Positions 43,557 through 52,365 of a stretch of 64,000 bases of DNA are shown one piece after another. Every line of letters begins with the position of its first letter. Within the stretch, counting starts at the first letter, position 1. The DNA comes from an uncultured Desulfovibrio sp. (lineage in GTDB: Bacteria; Desulfobacterota; Desulfovibrionia; Desulfovibrionales; Desulfovibrionaceae), in NCBI RefSeq assembly GCF_910584445.1, contig NZ_CAJUBO010000001.1, positions 35,603 through 99,602 on the forward strand, given 5' to 3'. Made by a program: the position numbers and the translations under genes. The notes under the pieces are model-generated. The model saw nothing but the letters and a program-made list of their open reading frames with translations. It searched no databases and was not told where the DNA came from.

Positions 43557-45500
43557 TCAGCGGCGCTTGAAGAGCCGCTCCAGGTCCGCCGCGTCCCAGC
43601 GCAGGACGCAGGGGCGGCCGTGCGGGCAGGTGGGCGCGCCCGGCGTTGCCAGCCACTGGGCGAGCAGCCCGGCGGCCTCGTCGTCCGTGAGGCGCTGGCC
43701 CGCCTTGATGGCGGCCTTGCAGGCCATGGAAACGAAGATGTCGTCCAGGTCGTCGCGCATGCCCGCAAGGGCCTCGCGGAGAAACGCCCCGGCTTCGCGC
43801 CGGGAAAGTCCCGGCGGCATGGCCCGCGCCAGAAGCACATCGCCCGCGCATTCCAGCGCAAAGCCCAGTTGCTCCAGCGCCGGGCGCGCCTCCTGAAGGC
43901 GCTCGCGTTCGGCGGCATCCAGGCGCAGTTCCAGCGGCAGGGCCAGCAACTGGCCGGTGCCGGAAAAGCCGCCCGCCGCGATGCGGGCGTGGAGGACGCG
44001 CTCATGGGCCGCGTGCTGGTCCACCAGGACGAGCGCGCCCTGCGCGTCACGAAGCACCAGATAGGTATCGGCCACCTGGCCCAGGTAGCTGAAACCGCCG
44101 ACGGCCAGCGGCTCGCGGGGCGCGGCGGAAGGGACGGCCTGACCGGAAGCCGCCGGTGCGGGGCGCCGGGCGGCCATGGCGGCGGGCGCCGGGTCGGCAG
44201 GCATTGGGTCGGCGCCCCCGAAGGGCGCCGCGACCTCGCGCAGGGGGGCCGCCGCGCGCGGCAGCGACGCCCGCGATGTGACGGGCCGGGGCGTGTCCCC
44301 CGGGTTTTCGGGGGCTTCCGTCCGGCGGACTTCCCAGCTTCCCGGGGTTTCGCTTTCGTCGGGGCGCAGAAGACGGGGCGCGTCCAGACTGCCCCAGAAG
44401 CCCGGACGGCGCGGCTCCCTGTCCGGGAGACCGGCGGCGGGGCCGTCCTGTTCCGCCGCTGCCGGCGCCTCCGGCGCCTCCGGGAACGCCCCGGCGAAAA
44501 CGGCGTTGTCCAGCGCGCCGCGCAGGGCGTGGAGCACCGCCGAGAACACCGCGGATTCGTCCCGGAAGCGCACCTCCGACTTGGCCGGATGGACGTTGAC
44601 ATCCACCTCTTCCGGCGGAATTTCCAGAAAGAGCGCGGCCAGCGGGTATTCGCGGCTGATGAGCCGCCCCTTGTAGGCTTCGCGCACGGCCGCGAAAAGG
44701 CGCTTGTCGGTTACGGCGCGCCCGTTGACGTAGAGCAGGACGCGGTCCGCCCGCTGCTGGCGCATGCCTGCGGGCGCGGCAAGGCCGTGGCAGCGGATGC
44801 CGTGGCGTTCCGCATCAAAGGGCAGGAGTTCCCGCACGATGCTGCCGGGCCAGATGACGCCGAGGCGCCCGCGCAGGTCCTGGCCGGGGAGAAAGCGGAG
44901 CACCTCCCGCTCGCCCGCGCTCAGGGTAAAGGCGGACTTTGTCCGGGCCAGGGCCAGACGCGAGAGCCAGTCCTGGGCGCGGCGGAACTCGGTGGCGGGA
45001 CTTTTGAGAAATTTGAGCCGCGCCGGGACGTTGGCGAAGAGGTCCCGCACCTCCACCAGGGTGCCCCGGGGGAGCGCGGCCGGGCTTGACGCCGTAACGC
45101 GGCCATGTTCCACTTCCAGCGCGTGCGCCACCTCCGCCCCGGCGGCCGCCGACACCAGGCGCAGCCGCGAGACGGAGGCAATGCTCGGCAGCGCCTCGCC
45201 CCGGAAGCCGTAGGAGCGGACATGCTCCAGGTCTTCCAGCGCCGTGATCTTGCTGGTGGCGTGGCGCGTGATGGCAAGCTCCAGCTCCGCCGCGGGGATG
45301 CCGCAGCCGTCATCCCGGACGCGGATGAGGCTTTGCCCGCCATTGTCCAGGCGCACATCCACGGCGCTGGACCCGGCGTCAAGGCTGTTCTCCACCAGCT
45401 CCTTGAGCACGCTGGCCGGGCGCTCCACGACTTCTCCGGCGGCGATCTGATTCCGCAATGCGGAGGGCAAGAGACGAATATGACGCGATATTTCCGGCAT
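43557..45500 (-). CDS. mutL: DNA mismatch repair protein MutL
   Basis: MutL couples mismatch recognition to strand removal. The 647-residue protein has the GHKL ATPase N-terminus (ELVENSLDAGSSAVDVRL, VRDDGCGIP, YGFRGEALPSIASVS). Then comes a Pro/Ala-rich linker (about 335-455) and a C-terminal dimerisation domain. The endonuclease motif of many MutLs, DQHA-x2-E-x4-E, is seen as DQHAAHERVLHA: the last Glu is Ala. Other metal-site parts, ACKAAIKAG and CPHGRPC, are present. Loss of that residue could weaken the nicking activity. The start ATG has no clear ribosome site. The start overlaps the divergent Cys-rich gene by 21 bases. Confidence 0.93.
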   Translation of the reverse strand: MPEISRHIRLLPSALRNQIAAGEVVERPASVLKELVENSLDAGSSAVDVRLDNGGQSLIRVRDDGCGIPAAELELAITRHATSKITALEDLEHVRSYGFRGEALPSIASVSRLRLVSAAAGAEVAHALEVEHGRVTASSPAALPRGTLVEVRDLFANVPARLKFLKSPATEFRRAQDWLSRLALARTKSAFTLSAGEREVLRFLPGQDLRGRLGVIWPGSIVRELLPFDAERHGIRCHGLAAPAGMRQQRADRVLLYVNGRAVTDKRLFAAVREAYKGRLISREYPLAALFLEIPPEEVDVNVHPAKSEVRFRDESAVFSAVLHALRGALDNAVFAGAFPEAPEAPAAAEQDGPAAGLPDREPRRPGFWGSLDAPRLLRPDESETPGSWEVRRTEAPENPGDTPRPVTSRASLPRAAAPLREVAAPFGGADPMPADPAPAAMAARRPAPAASGQAVPSAAPREPLAVGGFSYLGQVADTYLVLRDAQGALVLVDQHAAHERVLHARIAAGGFSGTGQLLALPLELRLDAAERERLQEARPALEQLGFALECAGDVLLARAMPPGLSRREAGAFLREALAGMRDDLDDIFVSMACKAAIKAGQRLTDDEAAGLLAQWLATPGAPTCPHGRPCVLRWDAADLERLFKRR

Positions 45501-45983
45501 GGAAGGAACATAGCGGTCTGGACGGCCCAAGGCAAGGCGGCGCTCCTCGGGCGTCGCGCCCGGCGCGCCGCGCTGGCGCGCGGGCGTCTGCTGCGCCTGG
45601 AGGTCAGGGCCGGGGGCCGCTTCCGGCGCGCGGCCCCTCCGCTTGCCGTTGCCCTGGCCGGAGCCGGGCGGGGCTACGACCCGGAACTGCTCTATGTGGA
45701 ATGCGGCCGCTGCGGCGCGCCGGTCCTCTGGGAGCCGGGCCGCGCCACGCGGCTGCTGGACGAGGCCGGCATTGATCCGCTGGAGCTGGACGCCTCGTGC
45801 CTGCTCGTCACCAATGCCTGCCCCATGTGCGGCGGCACCACCGCCCCCGGCGGCCCTGAAGGCACAGGGGAGCCGGACGCGGTGGCCGCGGACGCCGACG
45901 GGGAAGCGGGCTATGTGGTGCGCGTCTTCCGCATGAGCGCCGAGGGCGGGAGCTTTGGCGCGCCGCGCCAGGGGCACGCCTGA
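45480..45983 (+). CDS. Hypothetical protein with two CxxC pairs
   Basis: The function is not recognised. The protein has 167 residues. The N-terminal 60 residues are Arg/Ala-rich and basic. The middle part has two CxxC pairs, YVECGRCGAPVL near residue 79 and NACPMCGG near 120, spaced like a zinc ribbon. The tail is acidic (GEPDAVAADADGEAG). It has no membrane segment. The ATG at 45480 follows GGAGGGC at 12 bases distance, a loose site. Its first 21 bases overlap the mutL start on the opposite strand, so the two promoters must lie within each other's coding sequence. It might be a small nucleic-acid-binding protein. Confidence 0.65.
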   Translation: MTRYFRHGRNIAVWTAQGKAALLGRRARRAALARGRLLRLEVRAGGRFRRAAPPLAVALAGAGRGYDPELLYVECGRCGAPVLWEPGRATRLLDEAGIDPLELDASCLLVTNACPMCGGTTAPGGPEGTGEPDAVAADADGEAGYVVRVFRMSAEGGSFGAPRQGHA

Positions 45984-46044
45984 GGCATGCCGCGTCCGGG
46001 CGCCCGGGCGCGCGTTTTTGCGGGCCAGCCGGCCGGCGGCGGCC

Positions 46045-46073
46045 TTTACAGCGGGAAGTTAAGCGGCTAAGAG
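46045..46073 (+). promoter_or_regulatory. Possible promoter of the glycan/peptide locus
   Basis: TTTACA (46045-46050) and TAAGAG (46068-46073) are 17 bases apart. It precedes the epimerase gene that opens the locus. The -10 match is weak. Confidence 0.4.
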
Positions 46074-46142
46074 AGAGCGGGATCAGGATATGTCCGGGGC
46101 GGCCCGCGCCGCGCCGGCGCCTTGCAGACGACAGGACGCACC

Positions 46143-47165
46143 ATGAACGCATACGCACAACTGCGCGACCGCCTTTCCGCCGCTCCGTCGCGCTGGCTTG
46201 TCACCGGCGTTGCCGGCTTTATCGGTTCCAACCTGCTGGAGCATCTGCTCGGCCTTGGGCAGACCGTGGTGGGGCTGGACAACTTTCTCACCGGCTACCG
46301 GAAAAATCTCGACATGGTGCGCGCGGCCGTGGGCGACGAGTCCTGGTCCCGCTTCACCTTCATCGAGGGGGATATCCGCGATCTCGATACCTGCCGCCGC
46401 GCCTGCGCGGGCGTGGAGCATGTGCTCCATGAGGCCGCGCTTGGCTCGGTGCCCCGCTCCATCGACGATCCGCTTCTTTCCAACGGCTGCAATATCGACG
46501 GCTTCCTGAACATGCTCGTGGCCGCCCGCGATGCCGGGACCAGAAGCTTCGTCTATGCCGCCTCGTCCTCGACCTATGGCGATTCGCCGGAACTGCCCAA
46601 GGTGGAGGACAAGATCGGGCGGCCGCTCTCGCCCTATGCCGTCACCAAGTATGTGGACGAGCTGTATGCCGATGTGTTCGCGCGCTGCTACGGGTTCGTG
46701 AGCATCGGGCTGCGCTATTTCAACGTCTTCGGGCAGCGGCAGGACCCCTACGGCGCCTATGCCGCCGTCATCCCGCAGTGGTTCGCGAGCCTGCTCAAGG
46801 GCGAGACCGTCTATATCAACGGCGATGGCGAGACCAGCCGCGATTTCTGCTATATCGACAACGTGGTGCAGGCCAACCTGCTCGCCAGCCTGGCGGAAGG
46901 CGACGCGCAGAACCGCATCTATAACGTGGCCTTCGGCCAGCGGACCACGCTCAACGAACTCTTTGTCCTCATCCGCGACGAGGTGAGCCGCCACAGGGCC
47001 GCCGCGGCCACGGCCGAACCCGTGCACCGCGACTTCCGCGCCGGGGACGTGCGTCATTCCCTGGCGGACATCAGCCGCGCCCGCGACCTGCTCGGCTACG
47101 CGCCGCGCTATGACGTGCGCGAGGGCCTGCGCCTGGCCGGGGACTGGTACGCCGCCAACCTGTAG
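46143..47165 (+). CDS. NAD-dependent epimerase, UDP-GlcNAc/GalNAc C4-epimerase-like (WbpP/TviC type)
   Basis: This is a short-chain dehydrogenase-type sugar nucleotide epimerase, 340 residues. The N-terminal Rossmann motif is GVAGFIGSNLLEHL, followed by VVGLDNFLTGY. The catalytic triad is in AASSSTYGDS and PYAVTKYVDE (Tyr-x3-Lys). The motif RYFNVFGQRQDPYGAYAAVIPQW matches WbpP/TviC, enzymes that make UDP-GalNAc or UDP-GalNAcA for surface polysaccharides. The start ATG at 46143 is chosen from the motif position. It opens the accessory locus on the plus strand and is GC-rich like the backbone. About 150 bases lie before the nucleotidyltransferase gene. Confidence 0.88.
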   Translation: MNAYAQLRDRLSAAPSRWLVTGVAGFIGSNLLEHLLGLGQTVVGLDNFLTGYRKNLDMVRAAVGDESWSRFTFIEGDIRDLDTCRRACAGVEHVLHEAALGSVPRSIDDPLLSNGCNIDGFLNMLVAARDAGTRSFVYAASSSTYGDSPELPKVEDKIGRPLSPYAVTKYVDELYADVFARCYGFVSIGLRYFNVFGQRQDPYGAYAAVIPQWFASLLKGETVYINGDGETSRDFCYIDNVVQANLLASLAEGDAQNRIYNVAFGQRTTLNELFVLIRDEVSRHRAAAATAEPVHRDFRAGDVRHSLADISRARDLLGYAPRYDVREGLRLAGDWYAANL

Positions 47166-47316
47166 GAAATCAGGGCTTTCACCGCGCCGCTGCATGGGGA
47201 TGCCGGCGCGGTATTTTTTGTTGCCGTATTCATTGACATACCATATGTTGATGAAATAAAGACCCATCCATATCGGACAGGTCTGCTTCGAGGATGTGAC
47301 CGGAGTTTGCACAGGT

Positions 47317-48444
47317 ATGGACCGCTTGCCGGAAAATCCCGCATTGCGGCGTGTGGTAGCCAGACTCTACCAGACGCATCTGGACGCGCGGGATCAGTGC
47401 CTGCTGGACTTCCGCTTTGCCGCGGCGCCCACCCAGGCCATGCTCGACGCCTGCCTTGAGCACTGCGACATCGAGGTCATGGGCGCGCACAAGAGCCTGC
47501 TCCTGGCCTATGTCCGGCGCGAACATCCCGAACTTGTCTTTTCCGAGTACGCGGGGCCGCGCATCGACGGACTCATCCGCTTTTTCCATTTTGCCAATAC
47601 GAAAACGCTGGCCCATTTCTCCAGGATCGGCAAGGCGCTCGTCGCGGCGGGCATCCCCATCCTGCTCTTCAAGGGCGCGGCCATGCGCGTGCTGCGCCCG
47701 GAGCTGCCCAGACCCATGGGCGACGCGGACATCCTCATCCCGGCGGAACGCATCGGCGAAGCCACGCGCATCGGCGAGGAACTCGGCTACCTGCATTGCC
47801 GCGAGGAATCGAAGCATGCGGTGGACTTCCACACCGAGAAGGAAAGCGCCGTGGATGTCCACCACTCCATTTTTGACCCGGACAGGGACTATGCGGCCTT
47901 TCATGAGGGCCTGTTCGCCCGCGCCACGCCCGTCAGGGCGTTCGGCGTGGATGTGTTGCTGCCCTGCCGCGAGGATCTCTGCTTTCTGGTCATGGCAAAC
48001 CTGACCAAGAACCTGCGCGAGCATACCTCGCTGCACAGCGTCTTTTTCTCTCTTGAAGACTGCGCCTGGCTCCAGCGCGGCGCGCCGCTGGACTGGGACA
48101 TCGTGCGTGCGGACGCGGACGCCAGCGGCCATGAGGTGGAGACATGCCTGGCGGCCGCCTTCATGAACGCGGTGGTGCCGGGCCTTTTCCCCCGGCCGGA
48201 GGTTCTGTTCCCGGAGCCTGGCGGCATCGAGGATTTCTGCAACCAGGTCATTTTTGACGAGGACTATTTTTTGCCGCGCCAACGCCACTGCCAGGCCATC
48301 CGCGTGGTGGAGCTGAAGAATCGCCCCTGGCACCACGGCAGCCGCATCCTGAAATTTCTGCTGTTGAAACGCTTGCGCGGGATTCCGGCCTTCGTGCGCT
48401 GGTATCTCGCGCACAAGAGGGGGATCGTCACCCATGCGTTTTGA
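47317..48444 (+). CDS. Nucleotidyltransferase family protein (NTP_transf_5-like)
   Basis: This is a 375-residue protein of the nucleotidyltransferase superfamily, the type found near PqqD and HPr-kinase-like genes. The core is ILLFKGAAMRVL (115-126), RPMGDADILIP (132-142, with D136 and D138 as metal ligands) and SAVDVHHSIF (177-186, D180). Proteins of this type transfer a nucleotide to an unknown acceptor, often in peptide or polysaccharide loci. The C-terminal 190 residues are helical and unassigned. The start ATG at 47317 was chosen. A GTG at 47296 in frame is possible. The stop overlaps the start of the kinase-like gene by 11 bases (48434-48444), so both are translated as a pair. Confidence 0.82.
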   Translation: MDRLPENPALRRVVARLYQTHLDARDQCLLDFRFAAAPTQAMLDACLEHCDIEVMGAHKSLLLAYVRREHPELVFSEYAGPRIDGLIRFFHFANTKTLAHFSRIGKALVAAGIPILLFKGAAMRVLRPELPRPMGDADILIPAERIGEATRIGEELGYLHCREESKHAVDFHTEKESAVDVHHSIFDPDRDYAAFHEGLFARATPVRAFGVDVLLPCREDLCFLVMANLTKNLREHTSLHSVFFSLEDCAWLQRGAPLDWDIVRADADASGHEVETCLAAAFMNAVVPGLFPRPEVLFPEPGGIEDFCNQVIFDEDYFLPRQRHCQAIRVVELKNRPWHHGSRILKFLLLKRLRGIPAFVRWYLAHKRGIVTHAF

Positions 48445-49561
48445 CGGGATTTCTCCCGCCGCGCGGGAGCAGGCCTGCGCGGCGCTGGCACGGCGCGCGC
48501 AGATGGCCGGCCCTGCGCCGGTGGTCCGCTTTCTTGACTGCGGCACGCGCATGGTGCGGCTCATCTGTCATTCGGCGGCCTTCCTGCGCCATGTGGAACG
48601 GCAGATGACCTGTGCCCTGCGTGAAGATGCGCCCGGGTTTGATGCCACGCTCGTCATCTGGCAGGAGCGCAGCGTGGCCGAGGCCGCGCTGGCCGTGGTC
48701 CGCGTGCTCGATGGCACGTCGTACCGCAGGCTGCGCGTTGGCCGCCTGACGGGAATGGCCGGCGCCGAAGCCGTCCAGGTTTTCGACGAGGAGCTGCTGC
48801 GCCATTGGCCGCTGCTGGACATCCAGCCCGGCGACGGCAGTCTTTCGGCCTTCGCTCCGGAGCGCGATACCTATTATTATGCCGTTGAGGACCTCGACCC
48901 CGAGGAGTTCATCAAGCGCGGACATATTTTCGTGCAGTTGCTGTTCCGCATCTGCAACGTGCCGGGCAGCAGCCTGGCCCATGGCGCGGTGGTGGGGCTG
49001 AACGGCGCGGGCGTGCTCCTCTGCGCCTTTGGCTACCGGGGCAAGTCCACTCTGTCGGTGCATGCGCTGCTGGACGGGTTTGAATATGTCTCGGACGACT
49101 ACCTCATCCTCGGCAGGAAAGAGGACGGAACGGAACGGGACATCCTGCGCGCGTGGCCCGTCTATTCCGTCATCGCCCTGTCGCCGCACGCCTACCAGGC
49201 CATGTATGACGGCTTCAGGGGAAAATTTCTTTCGAACAACGCCCGCAAGGACAAATATATGTTCAATATCGCGTGCTATCATGAGCAGTTCCGGCGCGGG
49301 TATCCCGTGCGCCTGTGCATGTTCCCGAATATCTGCGACTGCGTGGAACCCTCCATCGAGCCTGGCAGCAGGGAACGTGCGCTGGAAGAGCTGGCCTTTT
49401 CCACGCTCAACAATACGGGAAACCCGAGGGACGCCGTGACTATCGGCAAGCTGTACGAGTTCGTGCGCGACCTGCCGTTCTACCGCTTCGACCTTTCGCG
49501 CAATATCGCGCGCAACACGCGCTGCCTGCGGGAATTCATGGAACAGCTTTCAGCTATTTGA
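48434..49561 (+). CDS. HPr-kinase-like (HprK-related) protein
   Basis: This is a 375-residue protein with an HprK-like serine-kinase fold in its C-terminal half. The P-loop is AFGYRGKSTLS (198-208). The family-like second acidic site SDDYLIL is at 220-226. The preceding LAHGAVVGLNGAGVLLC is typical of the strand before the P-loop. The HprK catalytic His motif is not evident, so it may be an ATPase or kinase of the HprK-related groups, which occur with PqqD-like proteins, or a lasso-type peptide kinase. N-terminal residues 1-170 are not recognised. It overlaps the nucleotidyltransferase gene by 11 bases. A short ORF with its own ribosome site follows at 49582. Confidence 0.82.
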   Translation: MRFDGISPAAREQACAALARRAQMAGPAPVVRFLDCGTRMVRLICHSAAFLRHVERQMTCALREDAPGFDATLVIWQERSVAEAALAVVRVLDGTSYRRLRVGRLTGMAGAEAVQVFDEELLRHWPLLDIQPGDGSLSAFAPERDTYYYAVEDLDPEEFIKRGHIFVQLLFRICNVPGSSLAHGAVVGLNGAGVLLCAFGYRGKSTLSVHALLDGFEYVSDDYLILGRKEDGTERDILRAWPVYSVIALSPHAYQAMYDGFRGKFLSNNARKDKYMFNIACYHEQFRRGYPVRLCMFPNICDCVEPSIEPGSRERALEELAFSTLNNTGNPRDAVTIGKLYEFVRDLPFYRFDLSRNIARNTRCLREFMEQLSAI

Positions 49562-49581
49562 GTGTGACTCTCGAGGAGAAT

Positions 49582-49668
49582 ATGTTTTTATACGTCAAGG
49601 ATAGAATATTTACGTTTAAATTCAGAGATTTCAGCATGGATAGTGTCATGAGATTTTGTGTGTTGTAG
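49582..49668 (+). CDS. Possible 28-residue peptide gene
   Basis: This small reading frame starts with ATG at 49582 after GAGGAG (three bases away, tight) and ends with TAG at 49666-49668. It encodes MFLYVKDRIFTFKFRDFS..., ending in MRFCVL. The peptide has many Phe, basic residues and a single Cys near its end. It lies 20 bases after the HprK-like gene and 69 bases before a methyltransferase gene, in sequence that has already become AT-rich. It could be a modification substrate, a leader peptide or a random frame. I include it because of the ribosome site and place, not because of homology. Confidence 0.3.
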   Translation: MFLYVKDRIFTFKFRDFSMDSVMRFCVL

Positions 49669-49737
49669 AAATAGTATAAAAATGAACAAGAAAATAAATA
49701 TTATGCATAAGAATTATAATAGAATAAGGGGGTGGAA

Positions 49738-50571
49738 ATGTACGACTATAAAAATAGGGTAGTTGAAATTATAAAGAAATCAATCCCTAATAGAGGAGTT
49801 CATACGTCAGAGGAAGTTGTGCTATCTAAGGAATTCCCAACAGATATAAACTCTTTTACAATTTTTCATAACTCATGGATCACTTCTGTCCCGGGTGCAG
49901 CAAGCATCACAGGGGACATTCCTCTTTGTCAAGATCCAAGAGTCCAATGGCTCATAGACAACAAGGCACTTCAGGGGATGAACGTATTGGAATTGGGTCC
50001 TCTCGAAGGTGGGCATACGTATATGCTTGAAAAGATAGGGGGTGCGATTGTTACTGCGATTGAGGCAAATCCGCAGAGTTTTTTAAAGTCTCTGATTCTC
50101 AAAAACTACTTTGGATTAAAAGCAAAAATTTTGTATGGGGATTTTACGAAATATTTATCTGAATCTATATATGGGAACTTTGATTTATGTGTTGCCATAG
50201 GAGTTCTATATCATATGGCGGATCCCCTGAATTTTTTAACAAATGTCAGCAAAAATTTTAACCGTGTATTTTTATGGACACATTATTTTGATGCGAAAAA
50301 AATAAAATCTTTAGGGTCATTTGATAGAGATAATTATATAGTAATTGATTCTGGAAAGAAGATTTTTATGCATAAAAATAATTATTATATCAAGAATAGT
50401 AGATTTTTAGGTGGAGTGGATACATACTCATTCTGGCTAGAACGCGAATCATTGATTTCATATTTAAATAATCTTGGGTTCACGAATATGACAATTATAT
50501 CGGAAAATACCCATCCAAACTATCCTGATATCTGTATTTATGCTGAAAAAGATTTGCAGGAAAACAAATAG
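49738..50571 (+). CDS. Class I SAM-dependent methyltransferase
   Basis: This is a 277-residue methyltransferase. The SAM-binding motif I is NVLELGPLEGGHTYML (about 82-97), motif II-like VTAIEANPQSFLKSL follows, and the acidic motif NFDLCVAIGVLYHMADPLNF is at about 148-167. No membrane segment is present. The acceptor is unknown. The DNA is markedly AT-rich, unlike the genes before 49560, and codon use is AT-ending, so it was probably acquired separately. ATG 49738 was chosen because AGGGGGTG precedes it, in place of GTG 49732. It sits between the kinase-like and PqqD-like genes, so a modification role in the same product is possible. Confidence 0.88.
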   Translation: MYDYKNRVVEIIKKSIPNRGVHTSEEVVLSKEFPTDINSFTIFHNSWITSVPGAASITGDIPLCQDPRVQWLIDNKALQGMNVLELGPLEGGHTYMLEKIGGAIVTAIEANPQSFLKSLILKNYFGLKAKILYGDFTKYLSESIYGNFDLCVAIGVLYHMADPLNFLTNVSKNFNRVFLWTHYFDAKKIKSLGSFDRDNYIVIDSGKKIFMHKNNYYIKNSRFLGGVDTYSFWLERESLISYLNNLGFTNMTIISENTHPNYPDICIYAEKDLQENK

Positions 50572-50799
50572 GATGCAGATGCAATTATTATATTACAAAT
50601 TGTATTGCGTATCCATGTAGATATTTAGTGCTATTCGTCATCAGACGCAGCATGAATTATGGAAAAAATGTTTAAGTTTTTCTAATGCAATAGGTGTTAT
50701 TCTTAGCAGTTGATTATGTATATTTTGTTTATGAGGCTTGACGTTAAGCGGCGTAGTCCGCACTCCACCTGATAACCATTTTGCGAAGGGAGAGAGCAA

Positions 50800-51273
50800 A
50801 TGCCAACCTATGTCTTGAACGAAGCCAAGATGTTCAGCGATATCGCCGACGGCATCGCCATCGTCATCAACTCCGAGACCGGCATCTATTACGGCATGAA
50901 CGGCATCGGTACGGTGGTTTTTGAAAATCTCATGTCAGGCGCCTCCACGGAAGCTGTGCTGGCAGCGCTCAGGGCACTCCCCGGCGCTCCCGAAGACATG
51001 GAAACGCGTTTCAACGCCTTTATTGATGCTCTCAAGCATTTTGAGATTGTCCTTGAAGGTGGTGATGGTACTGCGGAGATCAGTATCGATGCCGCCGTCG
51101 CCCAGGAAGATGGGTTCGTGCTTATGGTGGAGGAGTTCAATGATGCCCAGGAACTCCTGCTGGCCGACCCTATCCACGAAGTAAAGAACGACAGTGGCTG
51201 GCAGCCGGATAAGCATGCCCTTGAGACAGATGTAGAAATGGTGAAGGGCAAGGAAGCCAAAATACAGAAGTAG
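50800..51273 (+). CDS. PqqD-like peptide-binding protein with long C-terminal tail
   Basis: This is a 157-residue protein. Residues 1-85 form the PqqD-like (RRE-type) winged-helix domain, with FSDIADGIAIVINSETGIYYGMN, then GTVVFENLMSG and LRALPGAPEDMETRFNAF. Such domains bind the leader of a peptide and hand it to a modifying enzyme. The tail (about 86-157) is unusual and acidic to polar, with VEEFNDAQELLLADPIHEV (DPIHEV at 123-128), then SGWQPD. It ends in VKGKEAKIQK. The tail looks like a defined conserved segment rather than a disordered end and could be the substrate part. The ATG at 50800 has GGGAGAGAG upstream. The GC content is moderate, between the AT-rich flanks. Confidence 0.8.
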   Translation: MPTYVLNEAKMFSDIADGIAIVINSETGIYYGMNGIGTVVFENLMSGASTEAVLAALRALPGAPEDMETRFNAFIDALKHFEIVLEGGDGTAEISIDAAVAQEDGFVLMVEEFNDAQELLLADPIHEVKNDSGWQPDKHALETDVEMVKGKEAKIQK

Positions 51274-51293
51274 GATCCTGTCGGATAGCCTCT

Positions 51294-52364
51294 ATGCCTT
51301 GCGTTTCCATCATCATTCCGGTCTATAATTCCAGTCGTTACCTGCAGCAGTGTCTGGACTCCATATGCAGACAGACGCTGCGGGATCTGGAAATCATTTG
51401 TGTTGATGACGGCAGTACAGATGAGTGTCCTGCCATTCTTCACGCTTGCGCGGCAAAAGATTCCCGCATAACTGTCCTTTCTCATCAACGCAATAGGGGG
51501 TGCGCCGCCGCACGCAATACAGGCATGGATGTGGCGCGAGGCGTCTATATTCACTTCATGGACAGCGATGACTGGATAGACGAGGGATATCTGGAGGAAC
51601 TTGTTCAGATTGCCGAGAGAGATAAGCTCTCTCTGGTCATGAACAGCAATATCATTTTGGAAAATGAGGATGGCTCAAGTGTTCAATTTGAACCAGGGTG
51701 CTATGGCGAAACAATAGGCTTTTCAACGACTGGATATGTCGATTGCCATGTAAATATCGGAAATTTTACCTATTCCAATTGCTGTTGCCTTTATCGTCGT
51801 GACTACATCGAAAGACTTGCGGTACGCTTCCCAGAAGGCTTGGATTATACCGACAACTTTTTTCATATCGCCACATTTTTACCTCAGGAAAAAATCTATA
51901 TAACGAATACAAATGCTTATCATTATGTGCAACATGCGAATTCGATATGCGGCAAGGATTCTCAAATAACAGATAAATATGATATAATTGATGTCTATAA
52001 ACTCATATATGAATACTACAAAAAAAATAGCTTTATTGACATCTGCAAGCTCAATTTTTTTGAACTTAGCAAACATTTCCATCGATTTGCTGATAAAGAA
52101 GTCGCTTTTAAAAAGCTATTGAATATTGTTGGGATGGCAAAAGATGATATAAAGAATCACTATTATTTATACTCAGAGACAGAGATTCATTTCTTCAATG
52201 ATGTGATTCGCGCACCAAACTATTTGTTTTATGAATATATAGTATATGGAAATTTCTCGCGACTGCACACATATCTTATTGAATTCAGAAAAAGAATAAA
52301 AAAATTCTGCATGTTGGCAGCGCTCAGACGGAATGCGACAACCAGAATGCTGCGCGGGAAATAG
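51294..52364 (+). CDS. Family 2 glycosyltransferase
   Basis: This is a 356-residue GT-A transferase. The N-terminus has the standard order VSIIIPVYNSSRYLQQCLDS, VDDGSTDECPAIL, NRGCAAARNTGMDVARG and the acidic DxD-like motif HFMDSDDWIDEG (about 87-98). The N-terminal half is of medium GC, while the C-terminal half is AT-rich. The gene may therefore be a mosaic whose ends come from different sources. The sugar donor is not determinable. It follows the PqqD-like gene by 20 bases and is followed, after one base, by the RgpF-like gene. The product probably acts on a lipid-linked or protein acceptor at the inner membrane. Confidence 0.9.
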   Translation: MPCVSIIIPVYNSSRYLQQCLDSICRQTLRDLEIICVDDGSTDECPAILHACAAKDSRITVLSHQRNRGCAAARNTGMDVARGVYIHFMDSDDWIDEGYLEELVQIAERDKLSLVMNSNIILENEDGSSVQFEPGCYGETIGFSTTGYVDCHVNIGNFTYSNCCCLYRRDYIERLAVRFPEGLDYTDNFFHIATFLPQEKIYITNTNAYHYVQHANSICGKDSQITDKYDIIDVYKLIYEYYKKNSFIDICKLNFFELSKHFHRFADKEVAFKKLLNIVGMAKDDIKNHYYLYSETEIHFFNDVIRAPNYLFYEYIVYGNFSRLHTYLIEFRKRIKKFCMLAALRRNATTRMLRGK

Positions 52365-52365
52365 C

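Noticed and set aside
40651..43851. Minus-strand frame of more than 1000 codons opposite the MscS-like gene
   Set aside because: It is a shadow of the channel gene, with Gly/Glu/His-rich sequence and no motif.
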